In this document: positions 1 through 9,932 of the stretch, piece after piece
Layout of the letters: every line of letters starts with the position of its first letter
How positions within the stretch are numbered: the first letter of the stretch is position 1
Origin: Bacteroidales bacterium
GTDB lineage: Bacteria; Bacteroidota; Bacteroidia; Bacteroidales; Muribaculaceae
DNA: 64,000 bases
Direction of reading: 5' to 3'
NCBI GenBank assembly: GCA_019416425.1
Contig: DXXK01000041.1
Location: 1-64,000 of the forward strand
Made by a program: the position numbers and the translations under genes
Notes under the pieces: generated by a model
Seen by the model: only the letters and a program-made list of their open reading frames with translations
What the model was told of the DNA's origin: nothing
Databases searched by the model: none

Positions 1-75
1 GTACATATCCAATGTGACACCCGCTATGTTTGCAAGGTGAAATTTTGCCAGTTTACCGAAGTTTTATTGGACTAA
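1..75 (+). CDS. Possible C-terminal tail of a gene cut by the window start
   Basis: From base 1 the plus strand is open for 24 codons and ends at a TAA at 73-75, ten bases before the convergent msrA stop. The short peptide is rich in Cys, Val and Lys and gives no family signature. It could be the tail of a gene that begins outside the window or a chance open frame, so confidence is low. Confidence 0.25.
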   Translation, partial: VHIQCDTRYVCKVKFCQFTEVLLD

Positions 76-85
76 GTGTCGAGAT

Positions 86-616
86 TTACTTCTTGTTTTT
101 TAGCCGATGATTGGGGTCATGGGCCTGGGTGGCAAGGCGCATCAGCGCGGGGCTGATGTGGCAGTAGCCACGGGGATTCTTCACTAAGTATTGCTGGTGA
201 TAATCCTCGGCAGGGTAGAAATTCTCCAGAGGCAAGATCTCCACTACTATCGGATGCGCGTACCGCTGTCTTTGCCGGTTTACAGCCGCGTCGATGACAG
301 CCCGGTCGGCCGGGTCGGTGTAATATATTCCAGTGCGGTACTGCGTGTCGACATCATTGCCCTGGCGGTTCAGGACAGTCGGGTCAACGGTCTGGAAGTA
401 TAAATCGATAAGAAACGGAAGCGAGACGACCGTAGGGTCATATACCACCTTGACCGTCTCGGCGGCATTGGTGACACTGCTGCATACCTGTTGGTAGGAA
501 GGGTCGGGAATCCTGCTGTTGGCATATCCGGCCTCAGTCTCCGTAACTCCCTGAACCAACGAGAAGAAGTGTTCCGTACCCCAGAAACATCCTCCGGCAA
601 AATATATCTCTTTCAT
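86..616 (-). CDS. msrA: Peptide methionine-S-sulfoxide reductase MsrA
   Basis: Reduces the S epimer of methionine sulfoxide in proteins or as free amino acid, using thioredoxin-type reductant. The 176-residue protein has the family hallmark GCFWG at residues 9-13, with the nucleophilic Cys at 10, followed by the conserved GYANS segment and the YHQQYL and RGYCH segments near the end. Length is normal for a single-domain MsrA. There is no signal peptide, so it should be cytoplasmic. It lies 57 bases downstream of msrB on the same strand with no separate TAnnTTTG promoter seen, so the two are probably co-transcribed and cover both sulfoxide epimers. Confidence 0.95.
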   Translation of the reverse strand: MKEIYFAGGCFWGTEHFFSLVQGVTETEAGYANSRIPDPSYQQVCSSVTNAAETVKVVYDPTVVSLPFLIDLYFQTVDPTVLNRQGNDVDTQYRTGIYYTDPADRAVIDAAVNRQRQRYAHPIVVEILPLENFYPAEDYHQQYLVKNPRGYCHISPALMRLATQAHDPNHRLKNKK

Positions 617-673
617 GTTATCTTGGAATTTTATTTGTGGCCTATCTGTCGTATTCCTGGATTGGTGATGGTT

Positions 674-1255
674 TTACTGATCCACCAGGGGAAGGTAGGC
701 GCCGTAGCCCTCGGACTGCATCTCGGATTTGGGGATGAAGCGTAGCGAGGCGCTGTTGATGCAATATCTCAGACCTCCGGTGGCACGTGGACCGTCAGGG
801 AACACATGTCCAAGATGGGCGTTGCCGACAGCGCTGCGCACCTCTACGCGCCTCATGCCGTGCGAGGTGTCGGCACGCTCGGTCAGGACGTCCGGAGCTA
901 TAGGTCGACTGAAAGCCGGCCAGCCACAGCCGGAATCGAACTTGTCGGACGACACGAACAGCGGCTGTCCGGTAGTGATGTCTACATATATGCCCGGCCT
1001 GAACTCACGGTCATACTTATTGGTATACGGCCGTTCGGTGGCACCCTGCTGGGTGACTGCATACTGCTCGGCCGTCAGCTTCTGACGCAGCTCCTGATCC
1101 GATGGCTTGTGGTATCCCTGATTCATATTTTTCTTGACTTCTGACATATTGCTGATTTCTGAAATGTGTCGATAATCAACCCCACGGTCCGAGATATTCC
1201 CGTAGCATCCGTAGGACAACGTACACAGCATCATTATAAACACTATACGCATCAT
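674..1255 (-). CDS. msrB: Peptide methionine-R-sulfoxide reductase MsrB, probably exported
   Basis: Reduces the R epimer of methionine sulfoxide. The SelR/MsrB fold is clear: LRQKLT, the [10 protein letters not shown] segment, HLGHVF and the catalytic RYCINS segment with its Cys near the C-terminus. I chose the ATG at 1255 (193 residues) because it is followed at once by a hydrophobic stretch ending in LSYGC, a weak lipobox. A start at 1309 would overlap the upstream gene and put 18 hydrophilic residues before the signal. An internal Met (MSEVKKN) would give a cytosolic form, so localisation is inferred. The start lies 22 bases downstream of the STAND-like NTPase stop, suggesting one transcript for all three genes. 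Confidence 0.9.
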   Translation of the reverse strand: MMRIVFIMMLCTLSYGCYGNISDRGVDYRHISEISNMSEVKKNMNQGYHKPSDQELRQKLTAEQYAVTQQGATERPYTNKYDREFRPGIYVDITTGQPLFVSSDKFDSGCGWPAFSRPIAPDVLTERADTSHGMRRVEVRSAVGNAHLGHVFPDGPRATGGLRYCINSASLRFIPKSEMQSEGYGAYLPLVDQ

Positions 1256-1277
1256 CTGTTTCAACGCTTGACTTCTG

Positions 1278-4200
1278 TCAAGTGTTTTTAATCTGTCGGA
1301 GGATAGCATCGATTGCGATGGTTAAAGGATTATTTGGACCAAGGTGGTGTGAGCAGAGGTCAAAGGCCCTCTGCAAGTAGTCTGCTGCTCTGGTCCGGTC
1401 GCCAATGTTCAGATATCCCACGCCAAGGACATAGAGTGTTTCAATATATTCCGGATCGTTTTCCCCGCAGTGTTTCTTCTTGATGGCACTTATCTTTTCC
1501 AGATTGTACAGGGCGCTGGCCATGTCTCCGATGTCGTGGTAGATCTGCACGATATTGTCATAAATGGGGATTAATGGAGGATAATGTTCATCAAAGAGCC
1601 TGAGGTAAAAATCCTTGGCTTTAAAATAATACTCCAAGCCCTTCCATTTACGTCCCATATCGGCATAAATCGTACCGAGATTGACGTAGCATATGGGAAT
1701 TTCCGGGTTGTCGGAATCGGATTCGAGGCCTATTTCAAGTGCACGAGTGTAATAGTCAACGGCTTTTTCTTGATTATCTCTGGATTCCATTATTTGGCCG
1801 ATGCATCGCAGGGCAGGGACAAGATGCTTATGTTTAGGGCCTAAAATCGAGGATGTGATACGGATCGACTTCTCGCAATATGGCAGAGCCTCATCATAGC
1901 GTTTGAGATCAACAAGCACAGATCCGACGCTGCTGTAAATGGCGGCGGTGTCCTGATGGTTGTCGCCTACTTGGTTCCGATAGATTTCAAGAGCCCTCTG
2001 AAAGGAGGTTAGAGCCTTGTCAAACTGACCATGTTCTGCAAGATTTTTGCCGAGTTCACCGAGAGTCATCGCAACCGAGACGCTATCGTCCCCGTGGAGT
2101 TGACTGAATATCGGCAATGCTTTCTCTTGGTAGTGTGTCGCTTCGTCAGGTCGGTTCAGCCTGAGGCATGCGATTCCAAGAGTGTAGTATAGATTAGCAA
2201 GCAGATGGTGTTCCGTGCAGAGGTGTCCCTGCGCCCACGGCAGGTTCTCCATGAGCATGTCATATGCTTGATTGGCTTTGCCGGAATCAAGTAGGACAGT
2301 CGAGAGACTGATGGCTATCGTAAGGGACTCGTAGGAGTCGGGACTTACGATATCATTATACGTCCGCAGTGCCTGTTTCAGCAGTTCTGTGGACCGTGCC
2401 GGATCACCTGCATGTGCGTGGAAAGACGCGAGTAGGGTCATGGCTGATAGAGCCTGAGGTGTACGTTTCCCTACGGAGGAAATTGTATTGTCAAGAGCCC
2501 ATTCTGCAAGCTGAATCGCTCGGCTAACATGTCCAAGGGCGAAGAGGACGCTTGAGTAGTTGACATATAGATTACAAAGAGTCGTGATATCCGCTCCTCT
2601 ACATATTTTAACAGCCTCTTCAAGGTAGTATAAGGCCTTGTCATAACGACCGGTATTTTTGTATATCATCCCGGCATCATTAAGTATTTTGATACGTATC
2701 TGAATATCCGGGGGCGAGTTATGACCATCTATAATATCAAATCCCCTTGTCAGACTGTCGATTGCCTCGTCATAGTGGGCAGTGAGAAGATGACATTGAC
2801 TAAGATTGCCGTAGGCCGCGGCTAAGCTTTGCCGTTTTTGACTCCTTGTTAATCTTGGATTGTTTCTGATATGGCGTTCAGACATCAGGAAGAACTCGGC
2901 GGCCTCACGGGGCTTCGAGAGGTAATATAGGATGAAAACTCCGAGTCCGTTGCTGTAGGCTGGGATGTCCCTGGTGGGGCGGCCGTGCTTCAGGTAATCA
3001 AGGACGGAGTAAGCACTGTCGGTGCTGAGGACGAAGCGCCAGCATTCGGCCAGACGCGTCGGATTGCTGGTGGTCAGGTAGTTGGTCAGTCTGAGGTCGA
3101 GCAACTCATAGTGGAGCGATGTATCGGCCTTAAGACAGAGGTATTGGTAGGTTATTTCGTTGAAATACCGGGGCAGTCCCTCGTAATAATCCGTAACCAT
3201 ATTGACAATCATCCGGCGTTTGTCGTCGATGGAGTAGGCGGGTGCCTTGTCGATATAGCGTGCTGTGACGGCCTGGCGGATAAATGAGTGTGAAAACGTC
3301 AGAAGTCCCCCGTGTGTGGCCAGATGTGCGTAAAATCCGCAGTAGAAAGCCGACCAGTCAAGTTTGTTGAAATCCAATAAAGCCGCGAGGTCCGACTCGC
3401 TGAGTCCGGCCTCGGAGAGGGCAATCAGCGTGAGCGTGTCGGCTACAAGATCATGGCCATAGAAATCCTCGGCATTCCGAAGCACGATGTCGAAGAACTC
3501 TTGATATGACCTGGCGGCAAGGTAAGTATCAATTGTAGCTTCAAGGGTCTCATGGTTGCCGTAGGTAATCAGGTCGTCGAGCAGGGTTCTCAATATCATG
3601 GGGTTACCGCTCTCGGCATCGTAGGCTATGCGGAATGCCTGGTGAATATCCAATTCTTTCCCGACGCGCTGCAGATATCCGTGGATCAGACTCATACGAC
3701 GGTTAGTGTCCATCGGTAGAATACTAAATGTCTCGAACCGGCGCCCCGTGACCGCATCGGCTGTGGCGTCGCCGGGAACTGTGGAGACTATCAGTCTGAC
3801 ATTGGACGGGAATGCGGGAAGCCAATTAAGCAGCCGGGCGTTGCCGGATGCCGGCAACTGGTTGAGTCCGTCAATCACCACGATGGTCTGCCGCTGCGAA
3901 CCGGCAACTTGCGACAGCACGGATTCCAGCTCTTTTTGCGGACTCTCGTAGTTTCTGAACAGAGACGGACGTATGCCGTAAAGGTCCCTGAATTCGGCGA
4001 TGAGGTGATGCAGGATTGTGTCCGGCGAGTCACCCACCTGTTCCAGGAAGTGTGCGATGATGTGTTCAGTCCCTTGATGACAGCTGATCCAGTTGGCTAC
4101 GGTCGCGCTTTTGCCCATACCGCTCGGGGCTATTATGGCAAGGTGTCTGCTGCCGGATGTGAGCCATCGGTCCAACCGATCCATATCCAGCGGATTCTTG

Positions 4201-4859
4201 ACGAAGATGTTGCATTTGCTTCGGATTACGGCATGCTGCCGCAGACGCTCCGATTCAAGATACGTTAGTCTGCGCTTCGGGAAATAACGGTCCAGCATCT
4301 TCATGAACTCGGACTCGATGTCCTTCACAAGTTGGCGGAGGCTGGAATAATTATGCAGGGGAAACCGGCTTTGCCGCACGGACTCTATCAGCTTGCGGTG
4401 CAGTTCGTTTTCTGGTCGCACCCCGTTCTTGAGGAAAAACGCCCCTTCCACCTTGTCGGTTGTGTCAAGCGCACCGTAGCGCATTTCCATGTCGGTGATG
4501 CTTAGGCTTCTGACCACATAATCGCGGATTACGGGGAATCGTTCCAGCAGTTCGCCGTAGAGCGACAGCTCGTCGGCTGTAGGCTGCCAGCCGTAGCGGT
4601 CGCCTATGAGTCCGATCAGGAATGGACGGGAATTGTCGATTTCCTGCATGCATATCGACACGGCATGGCCGTTGCGGACGGCATCGTCAGTGATGCCCCA
4701 GCGGAGATCAATAAGGCTGAGCATCACGTTGCGGCGCGCGGCCACGATGCGGAGGTGATTGAAAAGTTTCACAATCTCGTCGCGTTCGGCCGTCATGTCG
4801 GCGAAAGTAGAGGATAGGAACACTCGTATGTGTCGGGATTCCCTGGGGTCTGATTTCAT
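1278..4859 (-). CDS. STAND-like NTPase: DUF4062, P-loop NTPase and TPR repeats
   Basis: A 1193-residue three-part protein. Residues 11-30 ([20 protein letters not shown]) begin a DUF4062 domain, also found at the N-terminus of NPHP3 and TEP1/NWD-type proteins. A P-loop NTPase follows, with Walker A APSGMGKS at 244-251 and Walker B IVVIDG ending near 331. From about residue 690 to the end there are many TPR units (for example [42 protein letters not shown]). This effector-switch-sensor layout is typical of STAND proteins, some of which act in antiviral defence; that role here is inference. The ATG at 4859 is preferred to the one at 4961, which lies inside the divergent gene. A TATATTTG -7 element lies at 4883-4876. 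msrB and msrA follow closely. Confidence 0.85.
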   Translation of the reverse strand: MKSDPRESRHIRVFLSSTFADMTAERDEIVKLFNHLRIVAARRNVMLSLIDLRWGITDDAVRNGHAVSICMQEIDNSRPFLIGLIGDRYGWQPTADELSLYGELLERFPVIRDYVVRSLSITDMEMRYGALDTTDKVEGAFFLKNGVRPENELHRKLIESVRQSRFPLHNYSSLRQLVKDIESEFMKMLDRYFPKRRLTYLESERLRQHAVIRSKCNIFVKNPLDMDRLDRWLTSGSRHLAIIAPSGMGKSATVANWISCHQGTEHIIAHFLEQVGDSPDTILHHLIAEFRDLYGIRPSLFRNYESPQKELESVLSQVAGSQRQTIVVIDGLNQLPASGNARLLNWLPAFPSNVRLIVSTVPGDATADAVTGRRFETFSILPMDTNRRMSLIHGYLQRVGKELDIHQAFRIAYDAESGNPMILRTLLDDLITYGNHETLEATIDTYLAARSYQEFFDIVLRNAEDFYGHDLVADTLTLIALSEAGLSESDLAALLDFNKLDWSAFYCGFYAHLATHGGLLTFSHSFIRQAVTARYIDKAPAYSIDDKRRMIVNMVTDYYEGLPRYFNEITYQYLCLKADTSLHYELLDLRLTNYLTTSNPTRLAECWRFVLSTDSAYSVLDYLKHGRPTRDIPAYSNGLGVFILYYLSKPREAAEFFLMSERHIRNNPRLTRSQKRQSLAAAYGNLSQCHLLTAHYDEAIDSLTRGFDIIDGHNSPPDIQIRIKILNDAGMIYKNTGRYDKALYYLEEAVKICRGADITTLCNLYVNYSSVLFALGHVSRAIQLAEWALDNTISSVGKRTPQALSAMTLLASFHAHAGDPARSTELLKQALRTYNDIVSPDSYESLTIAISLSTVLLDSGKANQAYDMLMENLPWAQGHLCTEHHLLANLYYTLGIACLRLNRPDEATHYQEKALPIFSQLHGDDSVSVAMTLGELGKNLAEHGQFDKALTSFQRALEIYRNQVGDNHQDTAAIYSSVGSVLVDLKRYDEALPYCEKSIRITSSILGPKHKHLVPALRCIGQIMESRDNQEKAVDYYTRALEIGLESDSDNPEIPICYVNLGTIYADMGRKWKGLEYYFKAKDFYLRLFDEHYPPLIPIYDNIVQIYHDIGDMASALYNLEKISAIKKKHCGENDPEYIETLYVLGVGYLNIGDRTRAADYLQRAFDLCSHHLGPNNPLTIAIDAILRQIKNT

Positions 4860-4875
4860 GCCTCGTAACTTTTTG

Positions 4876-4883
4876 CAAATATA
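4876..4883 (-). promoter_or_regulatory. Bacteroidetes -7 element for the STAND-like NTPase gene
   Basis: Read on the minus strand this is TATATTTG, an exact TAnnTTTG match, 16 bases upstream of the ATG at 4859. This gives a leader of roughly ten bases. It stands back to back with the promoter of the plus-strand exporter. Confidence 0.6.
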
Positions 4884-4906
4884 GTGAAAAACTGCGAGAT
4901 TTTGAG

Positions 4907-4914
4907 TAATTTTG
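4907..4914 (+). promoter_or_regulatory. Bacteroidetes -7 element for the DMT exporter gene
   Basis: TAATTTTG, an exact TAnnTTTG match, 26 bases before the ATG at 4941. The two divergent -7 elements are only 23 bases apart, so the polymerase footprints must overlap and the two transcription units probably compete. Confidence 0.6.
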
Positions 4915-4940
4915 CAGGCTGAATAAGAGTAAGGTAGAAA

Positions 4941-5846
4941 ATGAATAAGGCGAAGGGACATCTGGCGATGTTGGGTGCCAACGTGATGTGGGGACTGATG
5001 TCGCCGGTGACTAAGATGGTGTTTGCCGCCGGTGTAGTGGCGCCGATGGTAATGGTGGATTTCAGGGTGGCGGGTGCGGCTGTTCTGTTCTGGCTTACCT
5101 CACTGTTCATGCCCAGTGAGCATGTTCCGCCCCGGGATATCCTCCGGCTATTCGGAGCGGGAATGCTGGGCGTGCTGTTCAACCAGGGTTGTTTCATACT
5201 GGGAGTGAGTCTCACATCTCCTGGCGAGGCGTCGCTGGTCACCACCACGATGCCGATGTGGGTCATGCTGCTTGCATGGCTGATACTCCGCGAGCCAATC
5301 ACGCTGAAGAAGGCCGGAGGAATCGCGCTGGGCGCGGCCGGAGCCATTATCCTGATAGCCGGAAACGGCGCACAGGCAGGAGGCTCGAATCCGGCGTTGG
5401 GAGACTTTATAGTGCTCTGCGCGCAGCTGTCGTATGCACTTTATCTCACCTTGTATCGTAACTTTATCAAGAAGTACAGTCTGGTGACGCTGATGAAGTG
5501 GATGTTCCTGTCGGCCGCTGTTGTGGCGTTGCCGAGCAGCACGCATTGGCTTGCCACGACGGATTGGACGGCGATATCGGGCATGGAATGGAGCGGTATA
5601 ACGTATGTGGTGGTTTGCGGCACGTTCCTGGCCTACATCTGCATCATGATCGGTCAGAAGAGCCTGAGGCCGACTCTGGTAGGTATGTACAACTATGTTC
5701 AGCCTATAGTGGCAACGATTACCGGAATCTGTCTCGGCCTGGACGTGTTCACTCCCGTCAAGGCCTTGGCAATCGTCCTGATCTTCAGCGGCGTCTGGCT
5801 CGTGACAATCAGCAAAGCCAAGCCATCAGATCACGAATCGAGATAA
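4941..5846 (+). CDS. EamA/DMT-superfamily transporter
   Basis: A 301-residue integral membrane protein with about ten hydrophobic segments in two EamA repeats, the normal DMT architecture. The first repeat begins HLAMLGANVMWG, a typical EamA start, and the second begins near GDFIVLCAQLSYALY. It ends with a short charged tail. Members of this family export or take up small metabolites such as amino acids; the substrate cannot be told from sequence. The PHP hydrolase gene follows 21 bases later on the same strand. Confidence 0.9.
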   Translation: MNKAKGHLAMLGANVMWGLMSPVTKMVFAAGVVAPMVMVDFRVAGAAVLFWLTSLFMPSEHVPPRDILRLFGAGMLGVLFNQGCFILGVSLTSPGEASLVTTTMPMWVMLLAWLILREPITLKKAGGIALGAAGAIILIAGNGAQAGGSNPALGDFIVLCAQLSYALYLTLYRNFIKKYSLVTLMKWMFLSAAVVALPSSTHWLATTDWTAISGMEWSGITYVVVCGTFLAYICIMIGQKSLRPTLVGMYNYVQPIVATITGICLGLDVFTPVKALAIVLIFSGVWLVTISKAKPSDHESR

Positions 5847-5867
5847 GATAGAATAAAAGTATTTATT

Positions 5868-6575
5868 ATGACGATTAAGGCAGATTTACATACACATACC
5901 ATAGTGTCGGGACATGCGTACAGCTCGCTGCAGGAAATGGTGACGAGCGCGGCCGAGAAAGGTCTGGAGGTGCTTGGAGTCACCGAGCACGGGCCGTCAG
6001 TGCCGGGAACGTGCAATCCTATATATTTCCGGAACATGCATGTCATCCCGCGCATGATGTACGGCGTGAAGCTGTTGTTAGGATGCGAGATCAATATCCT
6101 GGATTACAACGGTACCCTTGACTTGACCGACGAGGAGATGGCGCGTCTGGATATATGCATCGCCGGTATCCATGACATCTGCTGGCAACCCGGAACCGAG
6201 GGCCAGAACACGGCAGGTGTAATCAAGGTTATGGAGAATCCCCGGATCAACATGATCAGTCATCCCGGTGACGGAACTGCCCGGTTGAATTTCGAGCGTC
6301 TGGTACAGGCCTCGAAAGATACCGGCACCATACTCGAGATCAACAATCATTCGCTTTCGCCATTCAGAAGCAAGCGCCAGACTGCCCTTCCCAACAATCT
6401 GGAATTGCTGAGGTTGTGCAAGCGTTACGAGGTGCCTGTCCTGTTGGGAAGCGACGCCCATATCTCCTTCCAGATCGCCGACTATGCCAATCTGTACCCT
6501 CTGCTGGCAGAGACTGAATTTCCGGAAGGCCTGATACTTAACTGCGACGCATCCCGGCTGCTGACGATGCTGTGA
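5868..6575 (+). CDS. PHP-domain phosphatase, YcdX-like
   Basis: A 235-residue PHP protein. The metal-binding signature DLHTHT lies at residues 6-11, followed by the GVTEHGP segment, a Glu in LLGCEINI, ISHPGDG, and a C-terminal SDAHISF that supplies the last ligands. This is the YcdX branch of PHP hydrolases, which act on phosphate monoesters with three divalent metals. The protein is stand-alone and not fused to DNA polymerase. The substrate is not known. It sits 21 bases after the exporter and 68 bases before the secreted hydrolase. Confidence 0.9.
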   Translation: MTIKADLHTHTIVSGHAYSSLQEMVTSAAEKGLEVLGVTEHGPSVPGTCNPIYFRNMHVIPRMMYGVKLLLGCEINILDYNGTLDLTDEEMARLDICIAGIHDICWQPGTEGQNTAGVIKVMENPRINMISHPGDGTARLNFERLVQASKDTGTILEINNHSLSPFRSKRQTALPNNLELLRLCKRYEVPVLLGSDAHISFQIADYANLYPLLAETEFPEGLILNCDASRLLTML

Positions 6576-6643
6576 TTGAGTAAAACCGGGTCAATCTGCG
6601 AAATAATAAAAGAAGACTTGAAAACTTTTGTTACAGATTGATT

Positions 6644-7885
6644 ATGGCAAGGATTATAGTATCGATATTGATTGCTGTTGCCTTCTGCCTCCAGACTATG
6701 GCGGGAGGCAGTTTCGGACAGCGTGTGACGTTCGATTACGCCACTGGCGACGAGGGTGAACGGGCGTATATCCGGTTGCCCAGAGGTACCGGCGATGTAA
6801 GGGCTTTGCTCTACTGTCATCAGAACATGACCGAGGAGGTACTGTTCCGCAGTCCGGAGTTCTGTGCGGCGATGGACAGCTTAGATGTGGCAATGGCCTT
6901 TGTACAGCGCGGCTCGCAGAACTGGGATACCTCCAAGGGGTGTCAGGAGCGTTTCGAGCGGATCATCAAGGATTTCGCCAAGGGGACGGAACATCCTGAG
7001 ATCGCCACGGCGCCGATTATCCCCTTTGGACACTCGGCACAGGCCACGTTCCCCTGGAACTTCGCGGCATGGAATCCGGAACGCACGCTGTGCATCATAT
7101 CCTTCCATGGAGATGCACCGCGTACCAATCTCTGCGGTTATGGCCGTGAGAATGTCGAGTGGGGACGGACACGTAATATCGACAAAATCCCGGGCCTGAT
7201 GATTGAGGGCGAGTATGAATGGTGGGAGGCGCGTGTGCGTCCGGCGCTGGCGTTCCGCATGATGTATCCCGACAGCCGGATCTCGTTCCTGTGTGATGCC
7301 GGACGTGGCCATTTCGACCTGTCGCAGGAGACGCAGCGTTACATTGCCCGGTTCATCGCCAAGGCGTTGGAGAATCCCCGTCCGGAGGGTGGCGTCTATT
7401 ATTCCCGATGGATTGAGGATGGCACCGAGAGTACGGACCCGCATGACTGCTTCTGGTATCAGGATCAGGAAATGGCCGACTGGACCAAGGCTATATACAA
7501 ATCATCAAGAGGCAAGAAAATGCAGTATCTCGGAGCTAAGGTGAACGGTGATACAGTTGCATACGATGCATCGAAGCATGTCAAGATGAACACCAAGGTG
7601 TCCGGACGTGAGTTCACGGTCGAGCCCTTCTTCAGTCAGGAGGACCGTATCAGCCCGACTGCGGAGCATGCGACGAGCAAGCCGAAGGTCGTGCTGATAT
7701 CCGGTCCCGCCATCCAGACGGGTGAGTATACTTTCCGTGTAGATGAGGATTATTTCGGCAAAGACCCCAAGAGACAGTGGACCGGCATCACCGTCTGCCT
7801 GGAGGCCGATGGCGATGCCGGTTATAAATCAGCTGTTCAGGAACTCAACGTTCAGGTCAGCGGGTCAGGACAAAGCCGCCGTTAG
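6644..7885 (+). CDS. Secreted alpha/beta-hydrolase-like protein
   Basis: A 413-residue protein with an N-terminal signal peptide (MARIIVSILIAVAFCLQTMA, then GGSFG). GHSAQ, about 120 residues in, fits the nucleophile elbow of an alpha/beta hydrolase, and GRGHFDL later could provide the His. Upstream segments (RALLYCHQNM, FVQRGSQNWD) resemble the oxyanion strand and following loop of PHB-depolymerase/esterase-like proteins. The last 140 residues form an extra domain I do not recognise. The ATG at 6644 is used rather than the TTG two codons earlier. The 3' end overlaps the convergent GH97 gene by 29 bases. Confidence 0.75.
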   Translation: MARIIVSILIAVAFCLQTMAGGSFGQRVTFDYATGDEGERAYIRLPRGTGDVRALLYCHQNMTEEVLFRSPEFCAAMDSLDVAMAFVQRGSQNWDTSKGCQERFERIIKDFAKGTEHPEIATAPIIPFGHSAQATFPWNFAAWNPERTLCIISFHGDAPRTNLCGYGRENVEWGRTRNIDKIPGLMIEGEYEWWEARVRPALAFRMMYPDSRISFLCDAGRGHFDLSQETQRYIARFIAKALENPRPEGGVYYSRWIEDGTESTDPHDCFWYQDQEMADWTKAIYKSSRGKKMQYLGAKVNGDTVAYDASKHVKMNTKVSGREFTVEPFFSQEDRISPTAEHATSKPKVVLISGPAIQTGEYTFRVDEDYFGKDPKRQWTGITVCLEADGDAGYKSAVQELNVQVSGSGQSRR

Positions 7886-9794
7886 GCTGCATTGTCACTT
7901 TCAGGCGACGGGCTTTGCGGACAGTTATTGTCTCGGATTTCAGCGCGCCGTCCTTGGCGTCGCTCAGCAGGCTGTAAGTGCCGGGCTGGAGTTCCAGCTG
8001 CACGGTCTTGGCTTCCTTCTCGGCACTGATACCGGCCATATATGTGCCGCCGCCCTGCGCGTCACGCTCCAGTACGACATAGCGGCCGGGATAACCCTCG
8101 ACAAAGCGGGTGTCGTCCCACATGGTGGGTACCTTCTTCATGAACTCGATGGCGGCAGCCGGAGCATCCTCCAGGTTGTTGGGCGCCAGCGCGAAGTTCT
8201 GCTGCGGGCTCTGGAACAGTATCGCCGTGGCCAGCTCGAACGCATCGGTGGTGCGACGGTAGTTGCCCTGCTGGTTGCTGCGGTGCATGCGGTGGTTCAG
8301 CGGAGTGCCGCCGTACTCCATGGAACCTACGGTGTTGCGGATAAAGGGATGCAGGGTATCGTACAGCGGAGCCATGTCGCAGAATTCCTGCTGGAAAATC
8401 AGGTTCTCCGAAGCCAGCACGGCCTCCGAGCCGATGTAGTTGGGGAACATGCGCTCCCAGCCGCGCGGCAGCGTGCAGCCGTGGAAGATGACCATGATGC
8501 CGTAATCGTTGGCATCGGTCAGGATGGCCTCGTACAGACGCATGGTCTCCTGCTTGTCGCCGCCGAAGAAGTCCACCTTGATGGCCTTCACGCCGTTGTC
8601 GTGCAGCCATTTCATCTCCTGCCGACGGATGCGCGGATTCTCCATGTGGTCGATGGGGCTCTGGGTGATGTCGTTCCAGTATCCGCTGGAGCTGTACCAC
8701 AGGATGGGCTCCACGCCCTTGGCCTTGGCGTCCTTGATTAGCTTTTCCATACCCTCGTAGCCTATGTTCTTGTCCCAGCCGCAGTCAATCAGGGTGTATT
8801 CCCAGCCCAGGGCCTGGGCCAGGTCGACGAAGGTGCGGATGTCGCGGTCGTTGATGCTGTCGTCCTGCCACATGATCCAGCTCCAGGTCCCTCGGCCCGG
8901 CTCATACTTGGCCCCGGCGGGATAGGTCTCGGTCACTACATCCCAGGGGATGGTGGTCTCCACTATTGGCTTCAGGTCACGTCCCATGGTGATGGTGCGC
9001 CAGGGGGTGTGGCCCGGAACGGCGAAGGCCGGCTCGATTGTGCCGTTGCCGTTGTTCTCCTGGGGCATGGGGAATTCCAGCTTGTAATGGCCGTCCTTGT
9101 AGTCGGAGAGGCGGCTGCCGGCATAGTCGCGGTTGACTCCGGTCTCGCTGACCAGCACCCAGCCGTCATCGCCCACGCGGAACAGTCCGGGGAACGTGAA
9201 GCCGTGGCCGTACTGCGACTTGGTGTCGAGCGGAGCGTCCACGATGTAGCCCTCCTCGTAGCTGGGCTTGGTACGTTTCCAGCCGATCATGGCGTCGCTC
9301 TGCGGCGTCAGGAACGCCGTGGAGCCTGCGGGGAGGGCGAAGCCGGTAGCCTCGTCCATGACGCGGACGGAGCCGGTGTCCTTCTCGCGGCGCAGTCCGT
9401 AGCGGAAGGCGGCGTCGTTATCGGTCAGCACGAACTCCACGTCCATGTGGCGTCCGTCCTTGTTCTTGAAGGTGAACACGGCCTTATTGGCCGATTTCCT
9501 GACGTGGGACTTCTTGATGCGGTCCACGCTATAGTCGATGTCGATGGGAGCCTGTGTGACAGACTCGAGTGTGAGGCCGTTGGCGAAGTCGCCGAAGTCG
9601 GCGGTTAGGCCCAGAGGGGAGGGAGCCATCATCCGGACGCCGTCCAGGGTTAGGGAGTAGGAGGGTTTGCCGCCGGCGTCGTCGACGGTCAGCACCAGGT
9701 TGCCCGGCAGGTTCTTTACGTCGGTCTTCTCGGCCGACAGCGGCAATGCCGCGGCGCCCAGCGCCATCAATGCGAGTGTGAGTTGCTTCAGCAT
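7857..9794 (-). CDS. Glycoside hydrolase family 97, retaining alpha-galactosidase type
   Basis: A 645-residue secreted enzyme with a signal peptide (LALMALGAAALPLSA) and no lipobox. The GH97 N-terminal beta-sandwich, catalytic barrel (from about residue 295, RGTWSWIMWQDD) and C-terminal beta domain are all present. In the barrel, AIKVDFFGGD places Asp408 where the retaining members have their nucleophile, and Glu463 (LASE) lies 55 residues later, the spacing I recall between nucleophile and acid/base in Bacteroides BT1871. The SusB-like inverting subfamily uses a Glu base instead, so cleavage of alpha-galactosides is more likely than of starch. The same-strand susC/susD pair upstream suggests a small glycan-use locus. 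Confidence 0.9.
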   Translation of the reverse strand: MLKQLTLALMALGAAALPLSAEKTDVKNLPGNLVLTVDDAGGKPSYSLTLDGVRMMAPSPLGLTADFGDFANGLTLESVTQAPIDIDYSVDRIKKSHVRKSANKAVFTFKNKDGRHMDVEFVLTDNDAAFRYGLRREKDTGSVRVMDEATGFALPAGSTAFLTPQSDAMIGWKRTKPSYEEGYIVDAPLDTKSQYGHGFTFPGLFRVGDDGWVLVSETGVNRDYAGSRLSDYKDGHYKLEFPMPQENNGNGTIEPAFAVPGHTPWRTITMGRDLKPIVETTIPWDVVTETYPAGAKYEPGRGTWSWIMWQDDSINDRDIRTFVDLAQALGWEYTLIDCGWDKNIGYEGMEKLIKDAKAKGVEPILWYSSSGYWNDITQSPIDHMENPRIRRQEMKWLHDNGVKAIKVDFFGGDKQETMRLYEAILTDANDYGIMVIFHGCTLPRGWERMFPNYIGSEAVLASENLIFQQEFCDMAPLYDTLHPFIRNTVGSMEYGGTPLNHRMHRSNQQGNYRRTTDAFELATAILFQSPQQNFALAPNNLEDAPAAAIEFMKKVPTMWDDTRFVEGYPGRYVVLERDAQGGGTYMAGISAEKEAKTVQLELQPGTYSLLSDAKDGALKSETITVRKARRLKVTMQPNGGFVLTR

Positions 9795-9832
9795 ATTCAG
9801 TCAGGTTATATTCATGTTGTAGGTTTCATCTG

Positions 9833-9840
9833 CAAAGGTA
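9833..9840 (-). promoter_or_regulatory. -7 element upstream of the GH97 gene
   Basis: TACCTTTG on the minus strand, an exact TAnnTTTG match 39 bases upstream of the GH97 start codon. No clear -33 TTTG was found. Confidence 0.45.
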
Positions 9841-9932
9841 GCAATAATTTTCGGTATTGACGTATAGATAGACAGTATTATTGGCATTTCAGTTCAGTAA
9901 GTGCATGGCCGAAGGGGCAATGTATGTGTGGT

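Noticed and set aside
1278..4859. Naming the NTPase as a known Avs or other catalogued defence protein
   Set aside because: Domain order is similar to STAND proteins in general, but no feature ties it to a named system.
4860..4961. Upstream start for the STAND-like NTPase
   Set aside because: The 34 added residues overlap the divergent exporter start and both promoters.
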